Below, piece after piece: positions 34,929-41,829 of a stretch of DNA of 44,041 nt. This DNA comes from Verrucomicrobiota bacterium. GTDB taxonomy: Bacteria > Verrucomicrobiota > Verrucomicrobiia > Limisphaerales > JAEYXS01. Both the position numbers and the translations under genes were made by a program. The notes under the pieces are model-generated. The model made no database searches, was not told where the DNA came from, and was given only the letters and a program-made list of their open reading frames with translations. The first letter of the stretch is position 1; each line of letters opens with the position of its first letter. The DNA lies in NCBI GenBank assembly GCA_023431185.1, contig JAEYXS010000022.1:1-44041 (forward strand), given 5' to 3'.

Positions 34929-35385
34929 GGCTCAAGAAAGAAAAGGGCCAGACACGGCTGGGGGTCCATCCAACCGTGCTGGCAGATCACGCGCACTTTT
35001 TTTGAAGGCATCAATGTGCCTGGGTCCAGCCAAGGCACACCGTGCGTGGATGCATCGTGAAAATTCTGAAAAAGGGGAGGGGTTGGCTGGCAGCCGGGAA
35101 ACTATGAAAACCCGACTGCCAGCGCGTGGATCGAAGCAAACAACCAATCTGTCAACCAACCTCATAAACCCGCCATCCTGCCCACCATAAGACCTTGCGA
35201 TAGACGCGTGGCCAGTGGGTGGAACGGCGGTAATCAAAAAGTAAAGGACGGCTGCCAGGCGAAGGGGGACGCACCCGGCAGCCGTGAATGCCAGACGAGA
35301 CTGGTGCCCTCGGGCTCCAGGTGCGGTGGTGATCTCGTTTGAGACTGGCATAATCTGCTACTTGTTCTACTTCGTTTCCCGTCGC
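34929..35385 (-). other. Structured noncoding gap inside the phage operon
   Basis: 457 bp with no convincing gene. On either strand it folds into three long stems: GCTGGCAG-C-CGGG / CCCG-A-CTGCCAGC (35086-35123); ACGGCTGCC / GGCAGCCGT (35248-35256 with 35277-35285); and ATGCCAG plus ACGAGA / TCTCGT plus CTGGCAT (35288-35351). All share CTGGCAG/GGCAGCC-type sequence. It lies right after the capsid stop codon and could attenuate or process the transcript, or act as a small RNA or packaging-like signal. Confidence 0.55.
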
Positions 35386-36654
35386 TTACGCGGCGGCCAG
35401 TGTCAGCACGGCGAAGGCATCCGCCCGGCGCAGCTTGGTACCGGCGCGGCCAATGCCCCGGAAGCTGCGTTGGTGCGTATTCCACTTGTGGTGATCGCTG
35501 GCCTCGAACTTGAAGTCCACGCGATTGCCCACAACGTAGCCGTTGGGATCGCCAAACACGGCCACCTTGCCGCTAGCGGCATTGGTGCTAGGCGCGGCCT
35601 GCACCAACTCCACTGGATAGCCGAGGATGCTGCCGATAGCGCCCATGCTCGGCGCTTCGATCGCCGTCTGGAAGATCGGGCGGCCGTTCTCATCCCGCAC
35701 CAGCAATACGCGGGCGAGCATCGAGGGGTGAATCCACCAGCGCGGGCGGCGGGCCAGCACGGCGGGCGCTACTGTGGTGAGGCAGCGCACGAAATCATCC
35801 AGCTCCAGCTCGCCTACGGTGGTATTGCCATTGGCGGCCGCCGCTGCGGTGCCTACGTGGAACACACCAGACATACCGCCATCCGTGGCGTCTGCCCCGC
35901 CATCCGCGTTGAAGGCGAAATGGTCCACGCGCTCGTTGTAAGCTTCCATGAAATCCGTGAGGATGTCAGTGGTCAGATCACTTTCTGCATCTTCCAAGAG
36001 GGCCATCTGCACATTCAGCAAAGAGGCCACCAGCACCATCTCGCAATTCACGGAGGTGCCTGCCTTGTTCGTGTCATCCGGGATCTCGCCCGCATCATCG
36101 AGGATGGCCACCGCCGTGGCGCGGGAGGTTTTCACCGGGAACTTGGTGACCTTGGTACGCACCGGGCGAGCGCCCAGCGTGTTCCACTTGCCGAAGCTGG
36201 CGAGGGTATCGTAAATATCCTGCGCCAGAGCGTCATTGATAAGTGTGCTGCCTGGCGTGCTGGATTCACCCAGCGCCCGCTTGAGCGCATCCGCATCCTT
36301 GCCCTGCACCGGGAAGCCAACCGCGCTGCGCACGATCGCTTGGAAGAGGCTGCGCTTCTCCTCATCCTCGGCAATGCGCCGGATCGGATTCCACCCGGCG
36401 GCGTCCACTTCCCGCTTCAGGTTCATCTCCACTTTCTTGATGGCCTCCAGGGCGCGGGCTTGATCGTTCAACGTGTTCTTGATCTTCGTCAGATCTTCAA
36501 ACGCCGCCTTGGTCTTGGAATCCAGACGGGAGTAATCCGCCTTTAGGGCATCAACGCCACCCAGCACGCGCTTTTGAAACTCCGCGTCATCCATCACTAC
36601 GCCAGCCCCGCCGCCGCCTTCGTCCCGGTAATTGAGTAGCAAATTTCGTTTCAT
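35386..36654 (-). CDS. HK97-fold major capsid protein
   Basis: A 422-residue capsid protein of the Phage_capsid (HK97 gp5) family. A helical N-terminal delta-domain-like region (about 20-95, DALKADYSRLDSKTKAAFED then IKNTLNDQARALEAIKKVEM) is followed by the mature fold, with the GESSTPGSTLIND segment near 130, the A-domain/E-loop region, and a C-terminal part with WWIHPSMLARVLLVRDENG and GSILGYPVELVQ. The upstream protease gene would remove the N-terminal part during assembly. It forms the shell; no portal or terminase gene is near it. The gene starts with ATG 36654. Confidence 0.92.
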   Translation of the reverse strand: MKRNLLLNYRDEGGGGAGVVMDDAEFQKRVLGGVDALKADYSRLDSKTKAAFEDLTKIKNTLNDQARALEAIKKVEMNLKREVDAAGWNPIRRIAEDEEKRSLFQAIVRSAVGFPVQGKDADALKRALGESSTPGSTLINDALAQDIYDTLASFGKWNTLGARPVRTKVTKFPVKTSRATAVAILDDAGEIPDDTNKAGTSVNCEMVLVASLLNVQMALLEDAESDLTTDILTDFMEAYNERVDHFAFNADGGADATDGGMSGVFHVGTAAAAANGNTTVGELELDDFVRCLTTVAPAVLARRPRWWIHPSMLARVLLVRDENGRPIFQTAIEAPSMGAIGSILGYPVELVQAAPSTNAASGKVAVFGDPNGYVVGNRVDFKFEASDHHKWNTHQRSFRGIGRAGTKLRRADAFAVLTLAAA

Positions 36655-36717
36655 ATCTTTGATTTATCTAAGGTTTTCCGTCAGTGAGCGGCACTCAGCA
36701 GGCGGGACTTTGCCCAC

Positions 36718-37419
36718 CTATTGTTGCGCCAGGCACCGCTCGAACCTCTCCAGAAAACGCTTGCGTGTCCGTCCGTTAGCCGTGGCCCCATGGACGGATC
36801 TGGCAGAGGCGCTGGCGGGTTCACTGGGCGTTGACCGGGAGGAAAGTAATTCGATGTCCCCATCCGTCAGGACATTGGCCTTGTAAGCCTTGGCCAGGGC
36901 GCTGGGGTTGGCACCGATGATGCAGACGCTCAATTCCACCTGTTGCTGCTCCAGGTAAATGGTCTGCGCGAGGGAATCCTCGCTCTGGCCGGCGTCTTTG
37001 AGCGCCTGCCCCCATGCGGCGCTGTCGCTATCCCACTTGCTCACCCGGCGCACGGGCCAGAAACCCACACTTACGGCCTTGAGATAGCCCCCTACCGTCA
37101 TGCGCCAGCCGATCTGGGCGAGGCGATTGTCTTGAACGTCCACGGCCCATTGCGCGGTTTCGATAAGCTGGCGGCGCTTCTTGTCCACCTTGAAATCCAC
37201 CACCTTGCCCACCAGCTTCTCGATCGTGCTGTAGTCGTGAGAATCCACCAGCGGGGCGTTGCGCTTGAACTGATCGAAGCGCCAGCCATCCGCCCGGATG
37301 ATTTCGCGGTAACTATCCAGCGTTTCATCACTGGCGATATACTCCACCAGCCCCTCTGACTCGCTCAAGACGCGGATCTGGAGACTGTTCTGGAGGGTTC
37401 TACGCTCGATAGTTTTCAT
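36718..37419 (-). CDS. HK97-type prohead protease (peptidase S78)
   Basis: A 233-residue caspo-like prohead protease. His61 (LVDSHDYST) and Ser117 (AVSVGFWP) match the catalytic His and Ser of the family, and the N-terminus has the SDETLDSYREIIRADGW motif. It would cleave the capsid delta domain and itself during maturation. The C-terminus is a disordered Ser/Arg-rich tail. ATG 37419 is preferred because it starts just before the family's first strand. It lies 63 bp upstream of the capsid gene, the normal order. Confidence 0.92.
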   Translation of the reverse strand: MKTIERRTLQNSLQIRVLSESEGLVEYIASDETLDSYREIIRADGWRFDQFKRNAPLVDSHDYSTIEKLVGKVVDFKVDKKRRQLIETAQWAVDVQDNRLAQIGWRMTVGGYLKAVSVGFWPVRRVSKWDSDSAAWGQALKDAGQSEDSLAQTIYLEQQQVELSVCIIGANPSALAKAYKANVLTDGDIELLSSRSTPSEPASASARSVHGATANGRTRKRFLERFERCLAQQ

Positions 37420-37456
37420 CAATGAAATCAGGGGTTTTACAAGGTTTCGTTCCGTC

Positions 37457-38083
37457 TTATGCCGTGCCCTCCACGGCCCGCACAATGGCGGCGGAAAACT
37501 CTTTTCCGTACTCGACGGCGCGGCTCTCGATGCCGCGCCGGATCGGGGCGCGGGCGGGTATTTTCATTTCGCGGGTGTGGGCCTTCACCACGGCAAAACC
37601 GCTGGCGACTTCCATGGCCTTGCGGCGGGAAAAGCTGTAACGGCCTGACTCGCGGGCTTGCTGGCCCGCTTGGCTCTGGTGTAGGATGCCCATCCGCAAA
37701 GCCATGCGCCGACTGACTTCGGCACCCCGCACGGAATAAATATCCCCGGAGCGGTTGCGCCGGGTGAATTGCCCGATCTCCACCTTGCCGGTAAACCCAA
37801 ACTCATGCACCCCGGCATACTCTACGTTCGTGCCGATGGCTCCGATGATCTGGTGCCCAAACACCCGCGCACGGGACCGGCTGACGGAACGGCGAAGCCT
37901 GCCCGTGACTACGCCTAAAGTGGATGGCCCCCGCTGGCTCATGCGTTCGCGGGCGATCACCCCGATCGTCAGCTCGTTCTGCTTATCCATCGCCCGCGCC
38001 ATCTCCCGCTGCGTACGCTTGGGCAGCTCCTTGATCTGGCCAAGGAGGGCACGGGCGCGGGGGCTTAGGTCAATGCGGATCAT
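37457..38083 (-). CDS. HK97 gp10 / virion-morphogenesis-like neck protein
   Basis: A 208-residue protein with features of gp10-like or Mu gpG-like tail-completion proteins: an N-terminal helix (RARALLGQIKELPKRTQREMARAMD), the VVTGRLRRSVSRSRAR segment, and IGTNVEYAGVHEFGFTGKV, the conserved 'YA-x-x-hEfG' core of this class. It would join head and tail. It overlaps nothing and starts 4 bp after the upstream gene. Confidence 0.8.
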   Translation of the reverse strand: MIRIDLSPRARALLGQIKELPKRTQREMARAMDKQNELTIGVIARERMSQRGPSTLGVVTGRLRRSVSRSRARVFGHQIIGAIGTNVEYAGVHEFGFTGKVEIGQFTRRNRSGDIYSVRGAEVSRRMALRMGILHQSQAGQQARESGRYSFSRRKAMEVASGFAVVKAHTREMKIPARAPIRRGIESRAVEYGKEFSAAIVRAVEGTA

Positions 38084-38087
38084 GAAA

Positions 38088-38342
38088 TCAAGAGGGGTTG
38101 GACAGGTCTTGCATGTCTGCCAGCAGTTTGCGCAGCGCGGCGGTATTGCGTTCCATTACTTCGCTGGTTTCCTTGGCGAGCTGGCCCAGCTCCTGCATGT
38201 CTTCCACGGCAATTTCGGTAGTAACGATCAGCCCGGCCATGGTGGCCTGCTGGCAGATGGCCTGATCATGCAGGCGGCGCACGGTGGCGGCTAGATTGGA
38301 GGGGGATTCAAAACCGGAATCGGGAGAAGTGTTTTCGCTCAT
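38088..38342 (-). CDS. Small helical protein of the operon
   Basis: An 84-residue mostly helical, acidic protein without a recognised family. A good ribosome site (GAAAGGG) precedes ATG 38342. The two-helix pattern with heptad-like spacing (MAGLIVTTEIAVEDMQELG, then VMERNTAALRKLLADMQDL) suggests a coiled coil; it might be a scaffold or chaperone, but this is inference. Confidence 0.65.
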   Translation of the reverse strand: MSENTSPDSGFESPSNLAATVRRLHDQAICQQATMAGLIVTTEIAVEDMQELGQLAKETSEVMERNTAALRKLLADMQDLSNPS

Positions 38343-38360
38343 TTGGGGCCCTTTCAAAAA

Positions 38361-38552
38361 TCAGTTGCCGGGCGGCTCGGCTGGGGGTTGTGCCTGGCTG
38401 GCTTTCAGCGCTTCGTAACGGGCCGTCAGGCGTTTACTGGTGCGCTTGCCTTGGAGCACTAGCCGTAGGTGGTTTCGATGGCAGCCCAAGGCAGCAGCGT
38501 CTTGCACGACGTGCTTGATTCTTGGCTGGCGTTTTATCGAACCACGTTTCAT
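38361..38552 (-). CDS. Small Cro-like HTH protein, first gene of leftward operon
   Basis: A 63-residue basic protein with one helix-turn-helix (DAAALGCHRNHLRLVLQGKR, residues about 18-37, then TARYEALK). It is the first gene of the leftward operon, divergent from the larger regulator at 38633, with 80 bp between them holding an inverted repeat. The position and size resemble a Cro or Ner-like repressor. Confidence 0.7.
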   Translation of the reverse strand: MKRGSIKRQPRIKHVVQDAAALGCHRNHLRLVLQGKRTSKRLTARYEALKASQAQPPAEPPGN

Positions 38553-38560
38553 AGTTACAG

Positions 38561-38582
38561 AGAATCACGGAACCATGATTCT
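38561..38582. promoter_or_regulatory. Operator between divergent regulator genes
   Basis: An inverted repeat AGAATCA-N8-TGATTCT (38561-38567 and 38576-38582) in the 80-bp divergent region. A perfect TTGACA (38588-38583, minus strand) and TATATT (38602-38607, plus strand, 17 bases after TTCTTG at 38579-38584) suggest that the site overlaps both promoters. The likely binders are the flanking HTH proteins. Confidence 0.55.
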
Positions 38583-38632
38583 TGTCAAGCGGCTTTCTTT
38601 TTATATTTGAGGGGTGTTATCTGTCGGAAATT

Positions 38633-39325
38633 ATGGCTCGAAAAAACCCGCTGTCGGATCGGGATAAAGCAATCTGCGCTAGGCTGAGAGAATTTCGCCT
38701 CTCAACAAATTTGTCGCAGGTGGCGTTTGCGAAAGCTTTGGCGGTGGATAGTTCTCTGCTCGCGAGCTATGAGCATGCGAGGGTGCCGATCAGGTATGAA
38801 TTTGCACGGCATGTGAATTATGTTTTCCGCATTAGCTTGCGCTGGCTGGCGGAGGGATTGGAACCTAAGCTGCTCGATATCGATCTCCCTCTTGAATTGG
38901 AGAGTTGCATACCGGAGAAACTATCATTCGCGGAGGCTTACGACTTGTATCTAAAGACTGAAATTGACAGGCGTTGGGAAGAGGTGAAACCAAGAGAGGA
39001 TGAGAATCTAGCCAGTAGCGTAGCAGTTCAGCAAATTAAGGTGGCGGGCGTTTCACTCAAGGATCTCTTGTATTACATTAATCAGAGGGTGATGCGGGTA
39101 GCCCAAGTTACGCCTCCCAAACATTATCGGGATTTGTACCGTGAAATCGATATGATTTGCGGGCTTTTTGAGGATATGTATGGCAAAGAGATTGATCAGT
39201 ACTTGGCCCATCTCGCTGAGGTAAAAAACACCAAAACCAATGCCAAGGCAGCCTCGATAAGAAGGCTGTCGAAGGCTCTGAAAAAGAACTTCCCTGTAGC
39301 TCAATCTCACGAAAAAAAACAATAA
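38633..39325 (+). CDS. XRE-family HTH regulator (repressor-like)
   Basis: A 230-residue regulator. An N-terminal XRE HTH (about 12-70: KAICARLREFRLSTNLSQVAF region, ALAVDSSLLASYEHARVPI) is followed by an unrecognised mostly helical domain with no LexA-type protease motif. It is transcribed away from the structural/transposition operon and sits where Mu-like phages place their repressor. The start at ATG 38633 begins just before the HTH; an upstream in-frame codon would run through the promoter. Confidence 0.8.
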   Translation: MARKNPLSDRDKAICARLREFRLSTNLSQVAFAKALAVDSSLLASYEHARVPIRYEFARHVNYVFRISLRWLAEGLEPKLLDIDLPLELESCIPEKLSFAEAYDLYLKTEIDRRWEEVKPREDENLASSVAVQQIKVAGVSLKDLLYYINQRVMRVAQVTPPKHYRDLYREIDMICGLFEDMYGKEIDQYLAHLAEVKNTKTNAKAASIRRLSKALKKNFPVAQSHEKKQ

Positions 39326-39347
39326 AAGGTGTGATTTTCCGCTTTCC

Positions 39348-39370
39348 AAAATAACCATTTTGGTTATTTT
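39348..39370. promoter_or_regulatory. Perfect dyad just before the second HTH gene
   Basis: AAAATAACCA-TTT-TGGTTATTTT, a perfect 10-bp stem, ends 6 bases before the GTG start of the next gene. It could be an operator for that HTH protein, or a weak terminator of the regulator gene (T-run at the end), or both. Confidence 0.5.
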
Positions 39371-39376
39371 CAATCT

Positions 39377-39664
39377 GTGACAACTTCAAAGATTCACGCT
39401 CTATTGGTGAAGGCCGAGGCATTCACGAAAGAGCATGGGGCCAAGAAAAAACTCGCTCTTGATCTTGGAGTGCCACAGCAGCGGGTAACCGACTGGTTTG
39501 CAGGCCGTCGTGAACCCGATGCGGAAACAACGCTTCTACTCTTGGAATGGGTCTCGGGAGTTGAAGCACAACAAAAGAGAAACCGTGGCAAGGTTGCAGC
39601 CTCACCACGGCGTAAGACCCGGTTAAGGAATCCAAGCAATGAAAACCAACCGAGTCCACCGTAA
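39377..39664 (+). CDS. Small XRE-type HTH protein
   Basis: A 95-residue protein with an HTH (about 23-55: KLALDLGVPQQRVTDWFAGR) and a basic tail (RRKTRLRNPSNE). It starts at GTG 39377 with no clear ribosome site, just after a perfect dyad, and could be leaderless or autoregulated. Its last 26 bases overlap the next gene. Confidence 0.7.
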   Translation: MTTSKIHALLVKAEAFTKEHGAKKKLALDLGVPQQRVTDWFAGRREPDAETTLLLLEWVSGVEAQQKRNRGKVAASPRRKTRLRNPSNENQPSPP

Positions 39665-40223
39665 AGGTGGCAAATCAAAGGCCATTTCACAAGGCCAAAC
39701 CTCCACGCCCAAGACCATCAGCCGGCGCAAGTCATCGCCGCCTTGCCCGCCCACGGATCACCTTTTCCTGCAATGGCAGCCGGGGCAACCTGATTACTGG
39801 ATCTGTGTGGGTGCCGATGCCGGGCGGGAGATCCATGATTCCGGGCTCTCGCTCACGGATCTGGAGCCCACGCTGGCGGTGCTGGCCCGGGGCATGAAGC
39901 CTGGCGACTCGCAGCCGGTGGATTACCGGGCGTTGATCTGGGATCTGGTGCGGGCCCGGGAGCTGGCCCAGCTCGCGGCGTTGCTGGGGCTGGATCGGGA
40001 GGCGGCCACGGCGCTCTCGCTGCTCTCGCTCTGGGAGGGGCAAAGCCCGGTGGAGTTCGCCCGGAAAGCGGTGCAGGCGTGCATGGATGGCGCGTATGAT
40101 GAAATGCAGGGGTTTGCGCTGGGGTTGAAGGGCTACACTGCCCGGCCCAAGGAACAAGCCTGGGCCAAGGAGTTCCACGGCCCGGTGCAGGCATTGCGCC
40201 CGGAAGCGGGGTGGCAGGTATGA
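39639..40223 (+). CDS. Unknown protein of the right-arm operon
   Basis: A 194-residue protein, not recognised. A basic, Ser/Thr-rich N-terminal 35 residues are followed by a domain with FLQWQPGQPDYWICVGADA and a helical C-terminal part (VRARELAQLAALLGLDREA). A ribosome site AAGGA lies before ATG 39639, which is within the preceding gene. It ends overlapping the next ATG (ATGA). Confidence 0.65.
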   Translation: MKTNRVHRKGGKSKAISQGQTSTPKTISRRKSSPPCPPTDHLFLQWQPGQPDYWICVGADAGREIHDSGLSLTDLEPTLAVLARGMKPGDSQPVDYRALIWDLVRARELAQLAALLGLDREAATALSLLSLWEGQSPVEFARKAVQACMDGAYDEMQGFALGLKGYTARPKEQAWAKEFHGPVQALRPEAGWQV

Positions 40224-40459
40224 AATCCCCCGCCAAAGTGAGGGCAGCCAAGAAAACGGCTCCGCAGGGAAAGCTTGGGTTTGAACCGGCGAAAAACTTC
40301 GAGATCGCCATGGCCGTCAATATGGCGGGCATGTGCCAAGGTCTGTCGGTGCGACAACTCCACAAGCTGGCGGAGAGTTGCGAGATGCAAGCGGCGATCG
40401 CCCGGGGCCATGCCATGCTGCGGTGCCCGGCCCCGTTCGGCTCGCTCGCCCGGAACTGA
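40220..40459 (+). CDS. Small unknown protein, coupled to the upstream gene
   Basis: A 79-residue protein starting in the ATGA overlap with the previous stop. It has a basic N-terminus (KSPAKVRAAKKTAPQG) and a helix with LSVRQLHKLAESCEMQAAIA. It is closed 28 bp later by a strong terminator. Confidence 0.6.
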   Translation: MKSPAKVRAAKKTAPQGKLGFEPAKNFEIAMAVNMAGMCQGLSVRQLHKLAESCEMQAAIARGHAMLRCPAPFGSLARN

Positions 40460-40486
40460 CGCCCCCTCTAACATATATAGGCACCA

Positions 40487-40529
40487 CGCCCCGCTCTGGA
40501 TCACCACCAGGGCGGGGCGGTTGGTTTTT
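40487..40529 (+). terminator. Terminator of the right-arm operon
   Basis: A 13-bp stem CGCCCCGCTCTGG (40487-40499) / CCAGGGCGGGGCG (40507-40519) with one G-T pair and a 7-base loop, followed by TTGGTTTTT. Confidence 0.85.
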
Positions 40530-40584
40530 GGGGATAGCGGCTGAAATCATTAGCGGGCCGCTCGGGGCGTGGTAGATTGGAAGG

Positions 40585-40752
40585 ATGAAAAATTTAAAAC
40601 TAAAGCTGGAGACGGGATCGATCACTGGCGGGGTATATGTGTTGATCCCGGCCAAACCGGATGGCCGGCAGGTTGTCGGCTTGGTGCTGGAGAAGGTGTC
40701 CACGTTAAGGTTGGCTGGAGATGCAGCCAAAGAGGATCAATCGCTCGATTGA
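40585..40752 (+). CDS. 55-residue small gene near the right end
   Basis: An open frame of 55 codons with AAGG directly before ATG (short spacing). The product MKNLKLKLETGSITGGVYVL, then IPAKPDGRQVVGLVLEKV, has a regular beta-strand alternation and a plausible composition, unlike the flanking noncoding DNA. No family is recognised. It lies beyond the operon terminator, so it needs its own promoter. Confidence 0.4.
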   Translation: MKNLKLKLETGSITGGVYVLIPAKPDGRQVVGLVLEKVSTLRLAGDAAKEDQSLD

Positions 40753-41106
40753 TTGGAGGGCATTGGATAGGGTGCAGGGGCCGCGCACGGCATCGGAAAG
40801 GGGGTTGCACCTGGCTTGCGTGGGGGTGCGCGGTGGGGGTGTCCTACCTGCAAACGGGCTTTTTGGGGTGTCCTACGTCCTACCTTTTGCTTTCCGCCGA
40901 CTTTTCCACTTTTCTTTGTAAGTTGTTGATTTGCAAGATGTGTATTTTCAAAAGGTAGGACACTCCTCTTGGGAATTGTGGAAAAGTCGCTGTAAATGTC
41001 CTACCTTTTTAGAGTTGGTTTTCGTGCGTAAGTCGTTGATTTGACGGCTATTTGACGCTGTTTCTCATAATTTCCTGCATTGTGGAAAAGTCGGCGGAAA
41101 GATTCA
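40753..41106. repeat. Right-end array of repeated putative transposase sites
   Basis: It contains a perfect 20-bp inverted repeat: CTTTCCGCCGACTTTTCCAC at 40890-40909 and its complement at 41082-41101. A third partial copy GTGGAAAAGTCGC is at 40978-40990. GTAAGTTGTTGATTTG and GTAAGTCGTTGATTTG form a direct repeat (40918-40933, 41028-41043). GTCCTACC occurs at 40841, 40877 and 40998 on the plus strand (GTCCTAC also at 40870) and inverted near 40953-40961, with AAAAGGTAGGACA/TGTCCTACCTTTT (40950-40962, 40997-41009) a perfect 13-bp inverted pair. Confidence 0.8.
41082..41106 (-). repeat. Right terminal inverted repeat of the Mu-like element
   Basis: Read inward on the minus strand it starts TGAATCTTTCCGC and ends GACTTTTCCAC, matching the left end at 20 of 25 positions. 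Confidence 0.75.
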
Positions 41107-41123
41107 CAAATGCACATTAGGAT

Positions 41124-41153
41124 TTGACACCCCTAGGCCAGTGAAACTACGTT
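41124..41153 (+). promoter_or_regulatory. Possible host promoter beside the element
   Basis: TTGACA at 41124-41129, with CTACGT or TACGTT 17-18 bases further on, lies 18 bp right of the element's end and about 50 bp before the first host gene. The element appears to have landed next to, but not inside, the promoter. Confidence 0.4.
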
Positions 41154-41178
41154 TTCCAGACCTAACCACCAACTAAGT

Positions 41179-41763
41179 ATGTCGGAAGAGACACCAGTAC
41201 CACCGAAACCGGCGGAAGCCTCCAAGGTCCAGCCGAAGAAGGAAACCGTCCGCATCAGCCTCCCGCCCAAGGCGAAGGAAACCGTCCGTATCGGCTTGCC
41301 GAAGCCGACCGCGCCCGGGTTGCCGCCCAAGCCGGCTGCTCCTCCGACTGCTTCCATCCCGGCTCCGCCGGTGCCTGCTGCTGCTCCTGCCGCCGCCGCT
41401 CCAGCTCCGGCGGCTCCCGGTGCCACGGTCCGTATCACTTTGCCTCCGGCCGGTGCCCGCCCAGCGGGTGCGCCGACGGCTGCTGCTGCGCCTCCACGTC
41501 CAGCGGCTGCAACGGGTGCTCCTGCCGCCGCCGCTCCAGCCCCCACGGCTGCGGCTGCCGCTCCGGCCACTGCCGCCGCCCCTGCAGGCGCTGCTGCGAC
41601 TGCACCGGCCAAGGGTGGTAAACCTGCGAAGGCTCCCAAGCCCGCTCCGGCTCCCGGCGTCCCGGGCAAGACCAGCGTGCTGGACTTGGTGCTGGCCATC
41701 CTCGCCCTTCTGGTGAATATTGGCGCGGTCGTTTACGGACTGCATTTGGGCGGGTTGTTCTAA
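41179..41763 (+). CDS. Ala/Pro-rich low-complexity protein with C-terminal membrane anchor
   Basis: A 194-residue protein: a short acidic start, three ETVRI/ATVRI-type motifs (KETVRISLPPK, KETVRIGLPKP, ATVRITLPP) spaced along an Ala/Pro-rich linker of about 110 residues, and one membrane helix at the C-terminus (DLVLAILALLVNIGAVVYGL). A tail-anchored protein with a flexible linker is likely. Similar xTVRIxLPP proteins occur in this phylum next to secretion or thioredoxin genes; the function is unknown. It lies 66 bp upstream of trxA. Confidence 0.8.
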   Translation: MSEETPVPPKPAEASKVQPKKETVRISLPPKAKETVRIGLPKPTAPGLPPKPAAPPTASIPAPPVPAAAPAAAAPAPAAPGATVRITLPPAGARPAGAPTAAAAPPRPAAATGAPAAAAPAPTAAAAAPATAAAPAGAAATAPAKGGKPAKAPKPAPAPGVPGKTSVLDLVLAILALLVNIGAVVYGLHLGGLF

Positions 41764-41829
41764 GTCTGCCTCGGGCGGGCGCAACCAGCCACCGCAAGCG
41801 GCTTGTAATCAGCAAGTATTAAGCGCGTT

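Larger units (their letters stand above)
27644..41106. mobile_element. Mu-like transposable element with capsid genes, 13.46 kb
   Basis: The proposed element begins TG (27644) and ends CA (41106). The outer 25 bases at each end form an inverted repeat with 20 of 25 matches without gaps; the inner half (CCGC-T/C-GACTTTTCCAC) is almost perfect. The four bases CAAA flank both ends (27640-27643 and 41107-41110), a possible target duplication. It encodes MuA-like and MuB-like proteins, HK97 capsid, S78 protease, a morphogenesis-like and a tape-measure-like protein, HTH regulators and small unknown genes. No terminase, portal, tail tube, baseplate or lysis gene is visible. TG/CA ends fit Mu-type transposition; Mu itself makes 5-bp duplications, so the 4-bp repeat is a caveat. 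Confidence 0.75.

Noticed and set aside
34932..35351. 139-residue minus-strand frame after the capsid gene
   Set aside because: Its spacing to the next gene is tempting, but its start lies inside a long stem, the region is built of inverted repeats, and the product has no family or phage-like composition.
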